The notes under the pieces: model-generated
What the model saw: the letters and a program-made list of their open reading frames with translations, nothing else
Told to the model about the DNA's origin: nothing
Databases searched by the model: none
Part shown: in pieces, positions 44,146-51,774 of the stretch
Layout: the number at the start of each line of letters is the position of its first letter
How positions within the stretch are numbered: the stretch's first letter is position 1
Made by a program: the position numbers and the translations under genes
NCBI GenBank assembly: GCA_963739795.1
Contig: CAVUBL010000019.1
Span: 10,638 to 74,637, forward strand
DNA: 64,000 bases
Reading direction: 5' to 3'
Source of the DNA: CAVUBL01 sp963739795
Lineage (GTDB): Bacteria; Acidobacteriota; Thermoanaerobaculia; Multivoradales; DATKCC01

Positions 44146-46349
44146 CCGAAGGGTTGCGGCGGCGTGGGGCCGTCTACTTCGTTCCCGCTCCTCTCAACCG
44201 CCTGCCCTACCCGCCGAAACCCTCGCTCATCATCGAGCCCAACGTGACGGAGACCTACACCTACGACGGCGTGGGGGGCCGGATCTCGAAGGTGGTCACC
44301 CGGGTCGAGAACATCGGCGCCATGTCGGACAACACTCAGCCGACCTTCGAGTACAACCTCGCCTACGATGCCTTGGGCGACGTGACGAGCCGCACCTACC
44401 CGAACTGCAGCTATGTCCACTGCTCCGAGGCGACGAGCCTCCGGACGGTGGCCCAGGGCTTCACCGAGGGACTGCTGACCTCGATTACCGACTTCGCCTC
44501 CTCGATCACCTACCACCCCGACGGACTCTGGGCGAGGGTGGTCCACTCCAACGGGGTGACGGACTATCAGGACCTCGACGATTTCGGAATGGCTCGGCCC
44601 GGTCGCCTCCACACCTCGGGAGCGGACCAGAACTTCGACTCGGGCAGCTACGCGTATGATGGTGCTGGAAACGTGACCGAAATGGGCTCCGACCGCTACG
44701 TCTACGACCTCCTGAGCCGAGTCCAGGAGGCCGAGGTCGAGGTGCCCCACAAGGGGTGCGGCTTGGAGAACCAGGTGTCCGGCACGACGGACACGGTGAC
44801 CAAGACCTACAGGAGCTGTGGCACGGTCAAGGCGGGCCCGAGCTACACCGTCGGCCCGACCGGAAACGTCACCCTGAAGGCCGGCCACGAGGTGGTCCTC
44901 GCCAGCGGCGTAACCGTCGCTTCGGGCGGCCGCCTGACGCTCGCAACCGATCCCACCCTAGACCCGGGGGGCCAGCCCACCGCAGCCGGCCAGACCTACA
45001 CCGTCGACCGCTTCGGCAACCTGACCCAGGTCGTCACCTCCCACGAGGGCCAGGTGGACCCGCCGAGGACGATCGGTACCTTCTCGAACACCAACCGCTT
45101 GAGCTCCGGCGGCTACGACGGCTCGGGCAACCTCACTTCGCTGCCCGGGGTCTCCTGGTCGTACGACCCCTTCAACATGATGACGCTGGAGGTGAGCTCC
45201 TCCGGCAGCCGTTTCGACTTCGTCTACGGCCCTGGCGACGAGCGGATCTGGACGATCGAATGGTCGTCGGACAACCCCTACCCGTCCAACTGGCGCGAGA
45301 CCTGGACTCTCCGCGACCTGGACGGTTCGCCCCTTCGCCAGTACGTCCTGATCGGCGGCAACTACGAGAAGTCCAACTGGCAAGCCGCCGCCCCGGACTT
45401 CCCTCGCGACTACGCCTGGCGAGGCGGCTCCCTTCTCGCCTCCGTCAGCCAGGCCAACGTCACCCGCCACTTCCACCTCGACCACTTGGGCTCCCCCCAG
45501 ATCGTCACCGACGCCGACGGTAAGACTCTCGACCTCCACCTCTACTTCCCCTTCGGCGAAGAGGCCACCGACGCCAGCCAGGACAACCTGAGCCTCAAAT
45601 TCACCGGGCATGAGCGCGATGACCTCGATCCCTACGGGACGAGCTACGACCTGGACTACATGCATGCCAGGTACTTCTCCGCCCACCTGGGGCGGTTCCT
45701 CAGCGTTGACCCGTCCGAGCAAAGCCACGAGCCCAGGATTCCTCAGTCTTGGAATCGCTATGCCTATGTCCGGAGCAACCCTATCTCCCTACTCGATCCC
45801 GACGGCAAGAACCCCTTCGACTTTCGATGGCTCCTAGATGCGTTCTCTCCGGGCGCCCACCCAATCCACGACACCCTAACGGGTGTTGCGCACCACTTCG
45901 ACTCCTTTCTGCTGATGAGTGCCGCGGCTCCCGGTCTCGTTCAAGCGCCATTGGACATTAGCCTTGACGTAAGCTCAGCCGTTGCCCTTCGCGATCTAAT
46001 GGTGCGTGAAGCCCCGGAGGCTGAGAGCCCGGCCCTGCAGAAGGTCGTCCGCCAACTCTTCAAAGCGAGCGATCGATTCCCAGGAGGAACCGCCGGTGCC
46101 CTTCGCGTCGAAGCAGCTACTGGGCGAATGCTGAGCGCAAGCGAAACAGGCCACGTACAAGCGGGCCTGGAGCGGCTTGGGAACCTCCGAACGGTGCTGG
46201 GAACTGGTGGCCTCTCCTCCGGGGACGTCGAGCTCGATTTGAAGCTCCAGCACGACATTACGAACTCGCTGGAATTGGACTTGCAGAAGCTCGGGTATAC
46301 CTCCGAGCAGATAGATCAAGCTCTTGCCACACTAAAGCTACCCAAATAA
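44088..46349 (+). CDS. Displaced RHS core with alternative toxin tip
   Basis: 753 residues from an ATG with AGGAGGAGG just before it; the frame is also open from 43965. From 44193 the protein is a close copy of residues about 1007-1544 of the full RHS protein (NRLPYPPKPSLIIEPNVTET, later ARYFSAHLGRFLSVDP and DPDGK). The last ~180 residues are a different tip, ending LQKLGYTSEQIDQALATLKL, with RFPGGTAGALRVEAATGRML in the middle. It has no signal peptide, so alone it would not be exported by Sec. Displaced tips of this kind can recombine into the upstream full-length gene. The tip activity is not recognised. Confidence 0.75.
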   Translation: MRGHRRRRATPETPRNPLAPEGLRRRGAVYFVPAPLNRLPYPPKPSLIIEPNVTETYTYDGVGGRISKVVTRVENIGAMSDNTQPTFEYNLAYDALGDVTSRTYPNCSYVHCSEATSLRTVAQGFTEGLLTSITDFASSITYHPDGLWARVVHSNGVTDYQDLDDFGMARPGRLHTSGADQNFDSGSYAYDGAGNVTEMGSDRYVYDLLSRVQEAEVEVPHKGCGLENQVSGTTDTVTKTYRSCGTVKAGPSYTVGPTGNVTLKAGHEVVLASGVTVASGGRLTLATDPTLDPGGQPTAAGQTYTVDRFGNLTQVVTSHEGQVDPPRTIGTFSNTNRLSSGGYDGSGNLTSLPGVSWSYDPFNMMTLEVSSSGSRFDFVYGPGDERIWTIEWSSDNPYPSNWRETWTLRDLDGSPLRQYVLIGGNYEKSNWQAAAPDFPRDYAWRGGSLLASVSQANVTRHFHLDHLGSPQIVTDADGKTLDLHLYFPFGEEATDASQDNLSLKFTGHERDDLDPYGTSYDLDYMHARYFSAHLGRFLSVDPSEQSHEPRIPQSWNRYAYVRSNPISLLDPDGKNPFDFRWLLDAFSPGAHPIHDTLTGVAHHFDSFLLMSAAAPGLVQAPLDISLDVSSAVALRDLMVREAPEAESPALQKVVRQLFKASDRFPGGTAGALRVEAATGRMLSASETGHVQAGLERLGNLRTVLGTGGLSSGDVELDLKLQHDITNSLELDLQKLGYTSEQIDQALATLKLPK

Positions 46350-46372
46350 ATCATCTGACCGAGATATAAGGA

Positions 46373-46777
46373 ATGGCTTCGTCCTCTTTGGTCAATGAGC
46401 TACTCAGGCGGGTTCCAGAGCTCAGGGAAAATATGGCCCGTCAGGAATCCTTCTGGGCTGACTACGGAATCTCCGACTTGGGCCCGGATATGGTCTTCGG
46501 TACTGTCTTGGCCCCCTTCGTTATGGACCGCCTCAGAGATTCCACAACTACCTCCGACGCCCTCCTGCAACATATCTTTGAATATCTCGAAGAGCTCTCA
46601 GCCTCCAAAGACGAAGCAGCACTGAGCGCCGTCTACATCTCCTTCGGAGAGGAGCTCCTAGACGATCCAGCTGTCTTCGAGCTTGCTCGACCCTACTTGG
46701 GGGTTCACCTCCAGCAGGGCTTCCGCCTCATGCAGGACCGGTTGGATGCACTACCTCCGCGCGGCTTCTTTCGATGA
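46373..46777 (+). CDS. Candidate immunity protein of the displaced RHS tip
   Basis: 134 residues, all-helical, acidic, cytoplasmic. It starts 23 bases after the RHS cassette stop. Motif-like segments: FEYLEELSASKDEAALSAVY and LDDPAVFELARPYLG, a pattern seen in small immunity-like proteins found after polymorphic toxins. Base composition is lower in GC than the chromosome, as for the tip. Position and size make immunity the best guess. Confidence 0.65.
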   Translation: MASSSLVNELLRRVPELRENMARQESFWADYGISDLGPDMVFGTVLAPFVMDRLRDSTTTSDALLQHIFEYLEELSASKDEAALSAVYISFGEELLDDPAVFELARPYLGVHLQQGFRLMQDRLDALPPRGFFR

Positions 46778-46906
46778 GAGGGTAGCTGGTACCTCGTGCG
46801 CTGCCGAGGTTGGCGAGAGGCGCGATCCGGGTGCGTCGAAGTGCGGTCCGAGCCTTACGACTCAAGGGCGGGAGGGCCACTTCCTACGACCGTCGAGGAG
46901 GCACGT

Positions 46907-48307
46907 CTACTTCCAGGGCGCCGAGGGCTCGAAGCGCAGGTAGGGGTTGTTGCGGGCGCGGCGCAGGTAGGCGAGGACCTCGCGGACGAAGCCGGCGGTG
47001 GCCCTCTGGGCGCGGGCGGCGTCCCGGAAGAGGTAGACGGCGGCCACGGCGTGGCGGTGGAGCTCCTGGGAGAGGAAGACGGGGGTCAGCTCCTCGGCCA
47101 GCTCTTGCACCCGGGCGGGGTCGCCCAGGTCCAGGTAGACGAGCGCCAGCTCCAGGCTGACCATGGCGACTTCGTAGCCCAGCTCGCGGCGGGAGGCCTC
47201 GGCGCGGACCTCGCTCAGTGCCTGGTTTGCCGTCTCGAAGTCTCCGAGGCCGGCGTGGATGCGGCCCTCGAGCCAGCGGCGCCGGAGCTGGACCCACGGG
47301 TCGGTGGCGAAGCGGTCGTAGAGGGGACGGGTCTTCTCGTAGGTCGCCAGGGCCTCTAGGCTGTCGCCGGCCTCGACCAGATACCAGGAGACGTTGTGTG
47401 CGGCGTTGAGCTGCAAGCGCACGTCTCTCAGCCCCTCCGCCTGCTCGGCCGCTTCCCGAAACACCTCCACTGCTCTCTTCGGCTGCCCCACGAAACCGGC
47501 GCAGCGACCGAGTTGCAGAGCCACCCGTACCAGCAGCTCTGGGGTGTCCTCGGGGTCGACGAGCTCCCGCGCTTCGTCGAGCACGCGCGCGGCTTCTCCG
47601 AAACGGGTCTGGTCGATGCGGAGCGACCCCAGAAGGCTCCGGAATTGTGCCTGGACGACGCCGGCCTTCGTTCCCCGACTGAGGAATGGGAGCCCCTCTG
47701 CGAACGCTCGCTCGGCGCCGAAGAGGTCAGAGCCCGTACGCCTGGCGTTGCCCAGGATCGCCCGGGCGAGCGCCCGCTGATCCGCCGTGATCGGCGAGGT
47801 GTAGAGCGCCGGATCCAGGCAGTCCGCCACTTCCACCGCCAGCTCGCCGAGCTCGATCGCGCGGACCACGTCCGAGAAGACGGCCTCCCGGCTCGCTTCG
47901 CACAGGGTCTCGGCGAGGCCGAAGAGCTGGTAGCGATCGAGGCTCCTGATCGCTTCACGGCGCGCGAGCAGCGGCCGGCGCTCGAGCTCGCCGATGAGCT
48001 GCGGGGCGAGGGCCCTCTCGCACTCGACGACCACGGCGAAGCGCTCCGTCTGGCGCAGAGCCTGGCCCAGGCCCTCCTGGCCCCGCTCGCGGTCTCCTCC
48101 CCCCTCTAGCTCGGGATGGATCCCCAGGATGTAGCGGCGAACACCCTCGCGCCGCCCGAAATCGAGCTCTGGCAGCATCTCCCGGGCCGCGAACAGGCAG
48201 CGCTCGCAGCCATGGTTCACGAGATGGGCCTCGACTCGGTCGCTCTCGACGTCGGAGAGACGGGTGACCAGGAAGCTGCGCAGCATTTCAGGCGTGGGAT
48301 GGTCCAT
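46907..48307 (-). CDS. Zinc-finger/TPR protein
   Basis: 466 residues. The N-terminal finger reads RVEAHLVNHGCERCLFAARE (His...CxxC), then a linker, then an extended TPR region from about 150 to the end (VFREAAEQAEGLRDVRLQLN and similar repeats). It is homologous in plan to the genes at 34.2-37.1 kb. The ATG at 48307 is preceded by GGAGGAG; the frame continues to 48403 without coding character. It stands alone with no sigma gene beside it. Confidence 0.72.
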   Translation of the reverse strand: MDHPTPEMLRSFLVTRLSDVESDRVEAHLVNHGCERCLFAAREMLPELDFGRREGVRRYILGIHPELEGGGDRERGQEGLGQALRQTERFAVVVECERALAPQLIGELERRPLLARREAIRSLDRYQLFGLAETLCEASREAVFSDVVRAIELGELAVEVADCLDPALYTSPITADQRALARAILGNARRTGSDLFGAERAFAEGLPFLSRGTKAGVVQAQFRSLLGSLRIDQTRFGEAARVLDEARELVDPEDTPELLVRVALQLGRCAGFVGQPKRAVEVFREAAEQAEGLRDVRLQLNAAHNVSWYLVEAGDSLEALATYEKTRPLYDRFATDPWVQLRRRWLEGRIHAGLGDFETANQALSEVRAEASRRELGYEVAMVSLELALVYLDLGDPARVQELAEELTPVFLSQELHRHAVAAVYLFRDAARAQRATAGFVREVLAYLRRARNNPYLRFEPSAPWK

Positions 48308-48533
48308 CCTGGGCGTCTCCTCCTCGGGCTCGGCGTTCGAATCCGATGACCCAGCGCCGCAGACTCGGCCTTCAGAGCCGCCCGCGCGTTCATCGATCAC
48401 CAATCCAGCAAACGCGCACAGGATAGCACGCCCCTACAGAGCCTGGTCAACCGAGGGCGTATGTCCGTGCGCCGGCGCCCCGCCCTGAGGCAGCGGTGGA
48501 GCGCCGGCGCACACTTTCCAGCGCAACGCCCGT

Positions 48534-48854
48534 TCAGATGCTTGGGCCCATCGCACCACCTGAAGGACTGAGTGTCGCTGCCGAAGAGGGCGCCGACGGC
48601 GCTGGTGCGGAGGTCCCATTGGGGTCCATGTCGCCGTTCGAGGCCGCGGTCTGACTCTGGAGCCCCGCCCCCCCGAACCAGTCTTGGAGCTCCATGTACA
48701 CCTCGGCCATGAGCTGGCTCAGGAACCCGACGCCTGTGATGCCCGCTCTCCGGGGCGTCCGCTCGACAGGTGCCGCCAGCGCCGGCGCCGCGACGGCCAG
48801 CACTACGGCCACCAGGACCAGCGCTACGATCGACGATCGCAAGCTGTTGCTCAT
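48534..48854 (-). CDS. Small secreted protein
   Basis: 106 residues with a good signal peptide (SIVALVLVAVVLAVAAPALA, cleavage near 28) and a mature part of about 78 residues rich in Ser, Pro and Gly at the end. An AGGAGGAG site lies just upstream of the ATG. No family is recognised. It precedes the zinc-finger/TPR gene in the same direction, 226 bases away. Confidence 0.6.
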   Translation of the reverse strand: MSNSLRSSIVALVLVAVVLAVAAPALAAPVERTPRRAGITGVGFLSQLMAEVYMELQDWFGGAGLQSQTAASNGDMDPNGTSAPAPSAPSSAATLSPSGGAMGPSI

Positions 48855-49021
48855 ACTCTCCTCCTCGCCCGGCCGGTCGACTCAGGGCCTCCAATGACTC
48901 CGCTCGCCTGCCGGTTGTAACTGCATTCTCCCGCGCGGTGCTCTGAACGCGCTGGAACAGGACGAGGAGGAGGAGGCGGGACCGCTCGAGGCCGACCGAA
49001 GAGTGAAGAGACCCGCGCCTC

Positions 49022-49342
49022 TCAGGGTGCCCGGAGGATGAGCCTGCCCTCCTCCACTGCCACCTCGAAGCGGCGGCCTTCGGCGAAGCCGGCGTCGACC
49101 AGCCAGTCGCCGCGGAGGCGGTGCATGGGGGTGGTTCGGGGGGTGCTCGCGTCGAGGTAGGTGGCCGTGCTCCAGCGGGTGTTAGCGGCGGTCGGAAACC
49201 GCGGGATTTTGGCTGTGGGAAGCGCGGGTTGGGGAGGATCGACCTTTGGGATGGTGAGAGCGAAGGTGCGGCCTGGGTGAGCGCAATCTCTTGGCAGAGA
49301 GCGACTTGAACTCCGAACGGAGGAACTGCACCCTCGGCGCAC
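49022..49342 (-). CDS. SymE-like toxin fragment
   Basis: The last ~35 residues, HRLRGDWLVDAGFAEGRRFE followed by VAVEEGRLIL, match the SymE family (RLRG-W---AGF-pG--v-V-ve-GrL-I), an AbrB-fold-derived RNA-cleaving toxin group often found near RHS loci. The preceding ~70 residues are Arg/Ser/Pro-rich and overlap another reverse-strand frame, so the true start is unclear. It may be a remnant. Confidence 0.5.
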   Translation of the reverse strand: MRRGCSSSVRSSSRSLPRDCAHPGRTFALTIPKVDPPQPALPTAKIPRFPTAANTRWSTATYLDASTPRTTPMHRLRGDWLVDAGFAEGRRFEVAVEEGRLILRAP

Positions 49343-49682
49343 CGCAGACTGGGCAGAATCGGCCTGGGGAATGCTGAGGCGCGTTGCGCGGCCTGGAGGC
49401 TGCTCTGCGAAGACTATGCTCCGTCACGATGGTTGGCAGGGTCGACGGGCGGAGGTGGTCCCTGTAGCGTGCCTGGCGGGCTCGGTGGAGCCTCCGGCCC
49501 CGCTCTGTAGCCTGGTATCTACGGTTGGAGGCTCGCTGGTTCTCGCACCGTGCTGCCCGGGCGCAGGAGCGGCCGCAGTACGTCTGGCCGCGGTCGCACC
49601 GGGTGCAGATCACCACGGGGGTCTGGCAGCGGTCGCAGAGGAACCGCCGTTGGGTCTCTACCTGCCTGTCTGACCGTGCCAT
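49182..49682 (-). CDS. Zinc-ribbon protein of the kind found near mobile elements
   Basis: 166 residues; the first ~75 are convincing: RRFLCDRCQTPVVICTRCDR then GQTYCGRSCARAARCENQRA and RYQATERGRRLHRARQARYR. Four CxxC-type pairs and a basic helix suggest a zinc-binding nucleic-acid protein. I recall similar short proteins beside transposase genes, but no transposase is seen here. A second CPVCG lies further on; the C-terminal ~50 residues overlap the SymE-like frame and look degraded. Confidence 0.5.
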   Translation of the reverse strand: MARSDRQVETQRRFLCDRCQTPVVICTRCDRGQTYCGRSCARAARCENQRASNRRYQATERGRRLHRARQARYRDHLRPSTLPTIVTEHSLRRAASRPRNAPQHSPGRFCPVCGAPRVQFLRSEFKSLSAKRLRSPRPHLRSHHPKGRSSPTRASHSQNPAVSDRR

Positions 49683-50032
49683 CCCAGCACTCTAACGCGA
49701 GCGAGGTCGCGCGCGTAGGCGCCGGGGTGGTGCACGATGCGAAGAGCCGCACCTCGCACCAGATCGACGTGGTGGCCTTCGCGCGGGACTCGGGAGGTGG
49801 CCGGTCGGCGCTGCTGTTGGGCGAGGCGAAGTGGGGGCGGAGGATGGACAGAGGCGACCTCGCGCGGCTGCGGTGGGTGCGGGAGGTCCCGGGCGAGCGG
49901 GGGGTGGTCGCCGTCGGCGACTGCCGGCTGGCCTGTTTCTCGGGCGTGGGCTTCGCCCGGGAGCTGCGGGCAGCGGAGCGGGCTGGGGAGGTCGTGCTGG
50001 TGGACCTCGAGCGGCTGTATCGGGGCGAGTGA
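49550..50032 (+). pseudogene. C-terminal remnant of a DUF234-type ATPase
   Basis: From about 49700 the frame reads VVHDAKSRTSHQIDVVAFAR then LLLGEAKWGRR and, later, GVVAVGDCRLACFSG. The ID...GEAKW spacing is the PD-(D/E)xK-like core of DUF234, which ends archaeal/bacterial AAA ATPases. The AAA part is missing: upstream residues are Arg/Gly-rich and overlap the zinc-ribbon gene on the other strand. Most likely a truncated leftover. Confidence 0.5.
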
Positions 50033-50231
50033 GGGGGGCGCTGGGACCTTCCGGGAGATCGCGACGGCCTGCCGAGCAGCTGGGTGGCTCTCCGCGTATC
50101 AGATGTTTGACACCAAGTGCCCGGATCAAAACCGAGCGATCCCACCGGTACACCTCGGCCGGGCCTGAAGGGTTCTCCTGGTCGAGGGGCGCCTGAGCTC
50201 TTCTCTTTCAGCCTTCGGTACCATCCGAGTC

Positions 50232-51239
50232 ATGTCCGCAGCCACCGTGCCGGTCCCGTACCGCCTCCCGGCTATTCCTTATCTCCGCCTTCGCGCCAGG
50301 TTTCGGGCTCGGGAGAGGGCCCGGCTTCCGCCGTTCCACGGCTCGCTCCTTCGGGGGGCCTTCGGGCACGCCCTGCGCCGGGCCGTGTGTGCCATGGGAC
50401 CCGATCAGCCCTGTGCCACGTGCTCGCTCCGCGGTCCGTGCGTCTACACCCGCCTCTTCGAGACCTTCCTCGAGGGTGAGCCACCGCCCTTTCTCCAGGG
50501 GATCGAGACCGCGCCCCGGCCCTACGTCGTCGAGCCGCGGTCGACGGCTCGGGAGCTCCGGCCCGGAGGTGCGCTCGAGGCCGACCTCGTGCTCCTCGGC
50601 CAGGCCACCGAGCTCCAGGGCTATGCCGTGCTCGCTCTGGATCGGATGGCGGAGGCCGGGTTCGGTGCGCACCGGGCCCGCTTCGAGCTGGAGGGCGTCG
50701 ACTACCTGGCGCGGGAGGGCGGCTCCGGGGCGGAGGCCCTGGTCTGGCGCCCGGGCTACCGGGCAGGTGGGCAGCGGTGGCCGGGGACCGTGGCGCCACT
50801 GGTCACGATCTCGGCCGGAGGCGAGGTGCCGGAGAGCGCTCCCGAGGCCCTGACCCTCCGCTTCGCCACCCCCACCCGGCTCAAGAAGAACGGCTCGCTC
50901 CAGGAACGGGTGAGCTTCCGAGCCCTCGCCTTCCACGCCCTTCGCCGCGCCCTGGAGCTGGCGCACTGTCACGTGCCCGGGGCCCGGCCGGACTGGGAGA
51001 TTCGGCCGCTCCTCGAGCGGGCCTCGGCCGTGCGGGTCACCCGCTCGGCGCTGCGCTGGCACGACCAGGATCGCTACTCGAGCCGCCAGAGGGCCAAGCA
51101 CCCCATCGGGGGGTTTGAGGGGGAGATCGATCTCGAGGGCGAGCTCGGGCCGTTTCTGCCGCTGCTCCGGACGGCGGAGATTCTGCACGTGGGCAAGGGG
51201 GCGACGTTCGGGTTGGGGAAGGTGGAGGTGTTGCGGTGA
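50232..51239 (+). CDS. cas6: CRISPR Cas6-type RAMP endoribonuclease
   Basis: 335 residues with the CRISPR_Cas6 (type III/I-associated) plan: an N-terminal region with FHGSLLRGAFGHALRRAVC, the Cys cluster CATCSLRGPC, and a C-terminal RAMP glycine loop LHVGKGATFGLGKVEV. It cuts the precursor RNA inside each repeat to give crRNAs. It lies 536 bases before the first repeat and directly before cas2, which it overlaps if the cas2 GTG at 51236 is used. Confidence 0.92.
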   Translation: MSAATVPVPYRLPAIPYLRLRARFRARERARLPPFHGSLLRGAFGHALRRAVCAMGPDQPCATCSLRGPCVYTRLFETFLEGEPPPFLQGIETAPRPYVVEPRSTARELRPGGALEADLVLLGQATELQGYAVLALDRMAEAGFGAHRARFELEGVDYLAREGGSGAEALVWRPGYRAGGQRWPGTVAPLVTISAGGEVPESAPEALTLRFATPTRLKKNGSLQERVSFRALAFHALRRALELAHCHVPGARPDWEIRPLLERASAVRVTRSALRWHDQDRYSSRQRAKHPIGGFEGEIDLEGELGPFLPLLRTAEILHVGKGATFGLGKVEVLR

Positions 51240-51242
51240 ACC

Positions 51243-51533
51243 TTGCCCGCCCGCTCCATCCTGATCGCCGGGGCCGGGAACATTCGGGACGACCGCCGGC
51301 GCACCAAGGTGGCCGACGCCCTGGAGAGCTACAGGCGCCGGGTGCAGCTCTCGGTCTTCGAGTGCCTGCTCGAGGAGAAGCAGGTAGCTACGATGCGAAG
51401 GCGGATCGAGGGCTTGATCGAGCCGCAGCAGGACTCGGCGAGGATCTACCGGCTCTGCGCCGGATGGCAGGGGAAGGTGGAGGTGGTCGGCGTGGGCGGC
51501 TTGATGGAGGACCCGGTCGTCTACATCGTTTGA
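51243..51533 (+). CDS. cas2: Cas2, divergent N-terminus
   Basis: 96 residues. IRDDRRRTKVADALESY and VQLSVFECLLEEKQV are typical Cas2. The first strand normally ends in a Tyr-Asp-Ile whose Asp coordinates metal; here it is ILIAGAGNIRDD, with Asn in place of that Asp and two extra residues. The start is a weak TTG. In another frame, a GTG at 51236 overlapping the cas6 stop reads MNLAR, the expected N-terminal lead, so a one-base insertion near 51250 is possible. Cas1 is not present. Either the gene is decaying or the acquisition role is lost. Confidence 0.85.
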   Translation: MPARSILIAGAGNIRDDRRRTKVADALESYRRRVQLSVFECLLEEKQVATMRRRIEGLIEPQQDSARIYRLCAGWQGKVEVVGVGGLMEDPVVYIV

Positions 51534-51774
51534 GGTATAGTGGATGCGCTTGAGGACCGGGATCCGCTGTGTCGGCAATTTCCATGCCAAAGTCGAAACG
51601 CCATTTCGGCACGGAGGTTACGGCGGCGGCGATAAGCTCTTTGACATCAGAGAGTTAGGACCATCGGAGAGGAGCGGAGAAGGCCCGTAGAGGTGCCCGG
51701 AAGATGGCTAAGAACAGAGGTTACGGAAAATGGAGCGCCAAGTCGCTGACGGCAAAGCACTTAGAGCTGCTGCT
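51534..51774 (+). promoter_or_regulatory. CRISPR leader region
   Basis: 241 bases between cas2 and the first repeat, AT-richer than the coding flanks and without a gene. A consensus-like -35 TTGACA is at 51641-51646, but no good -10 follows at the right distance. The leader side is judged from cas gene position and from the repeat ending in attgcgac, a type III-like crRNA 5' handle, so transcription should run rightwards. Confidence 0.65.

Noticed and set aside
48331..48350. gttcgaatcc resembling a tRNA T-arm
   Set aside because: No matching acceptor, D or anticodon arms around it; it is next to the start of the finger/TPR gene.
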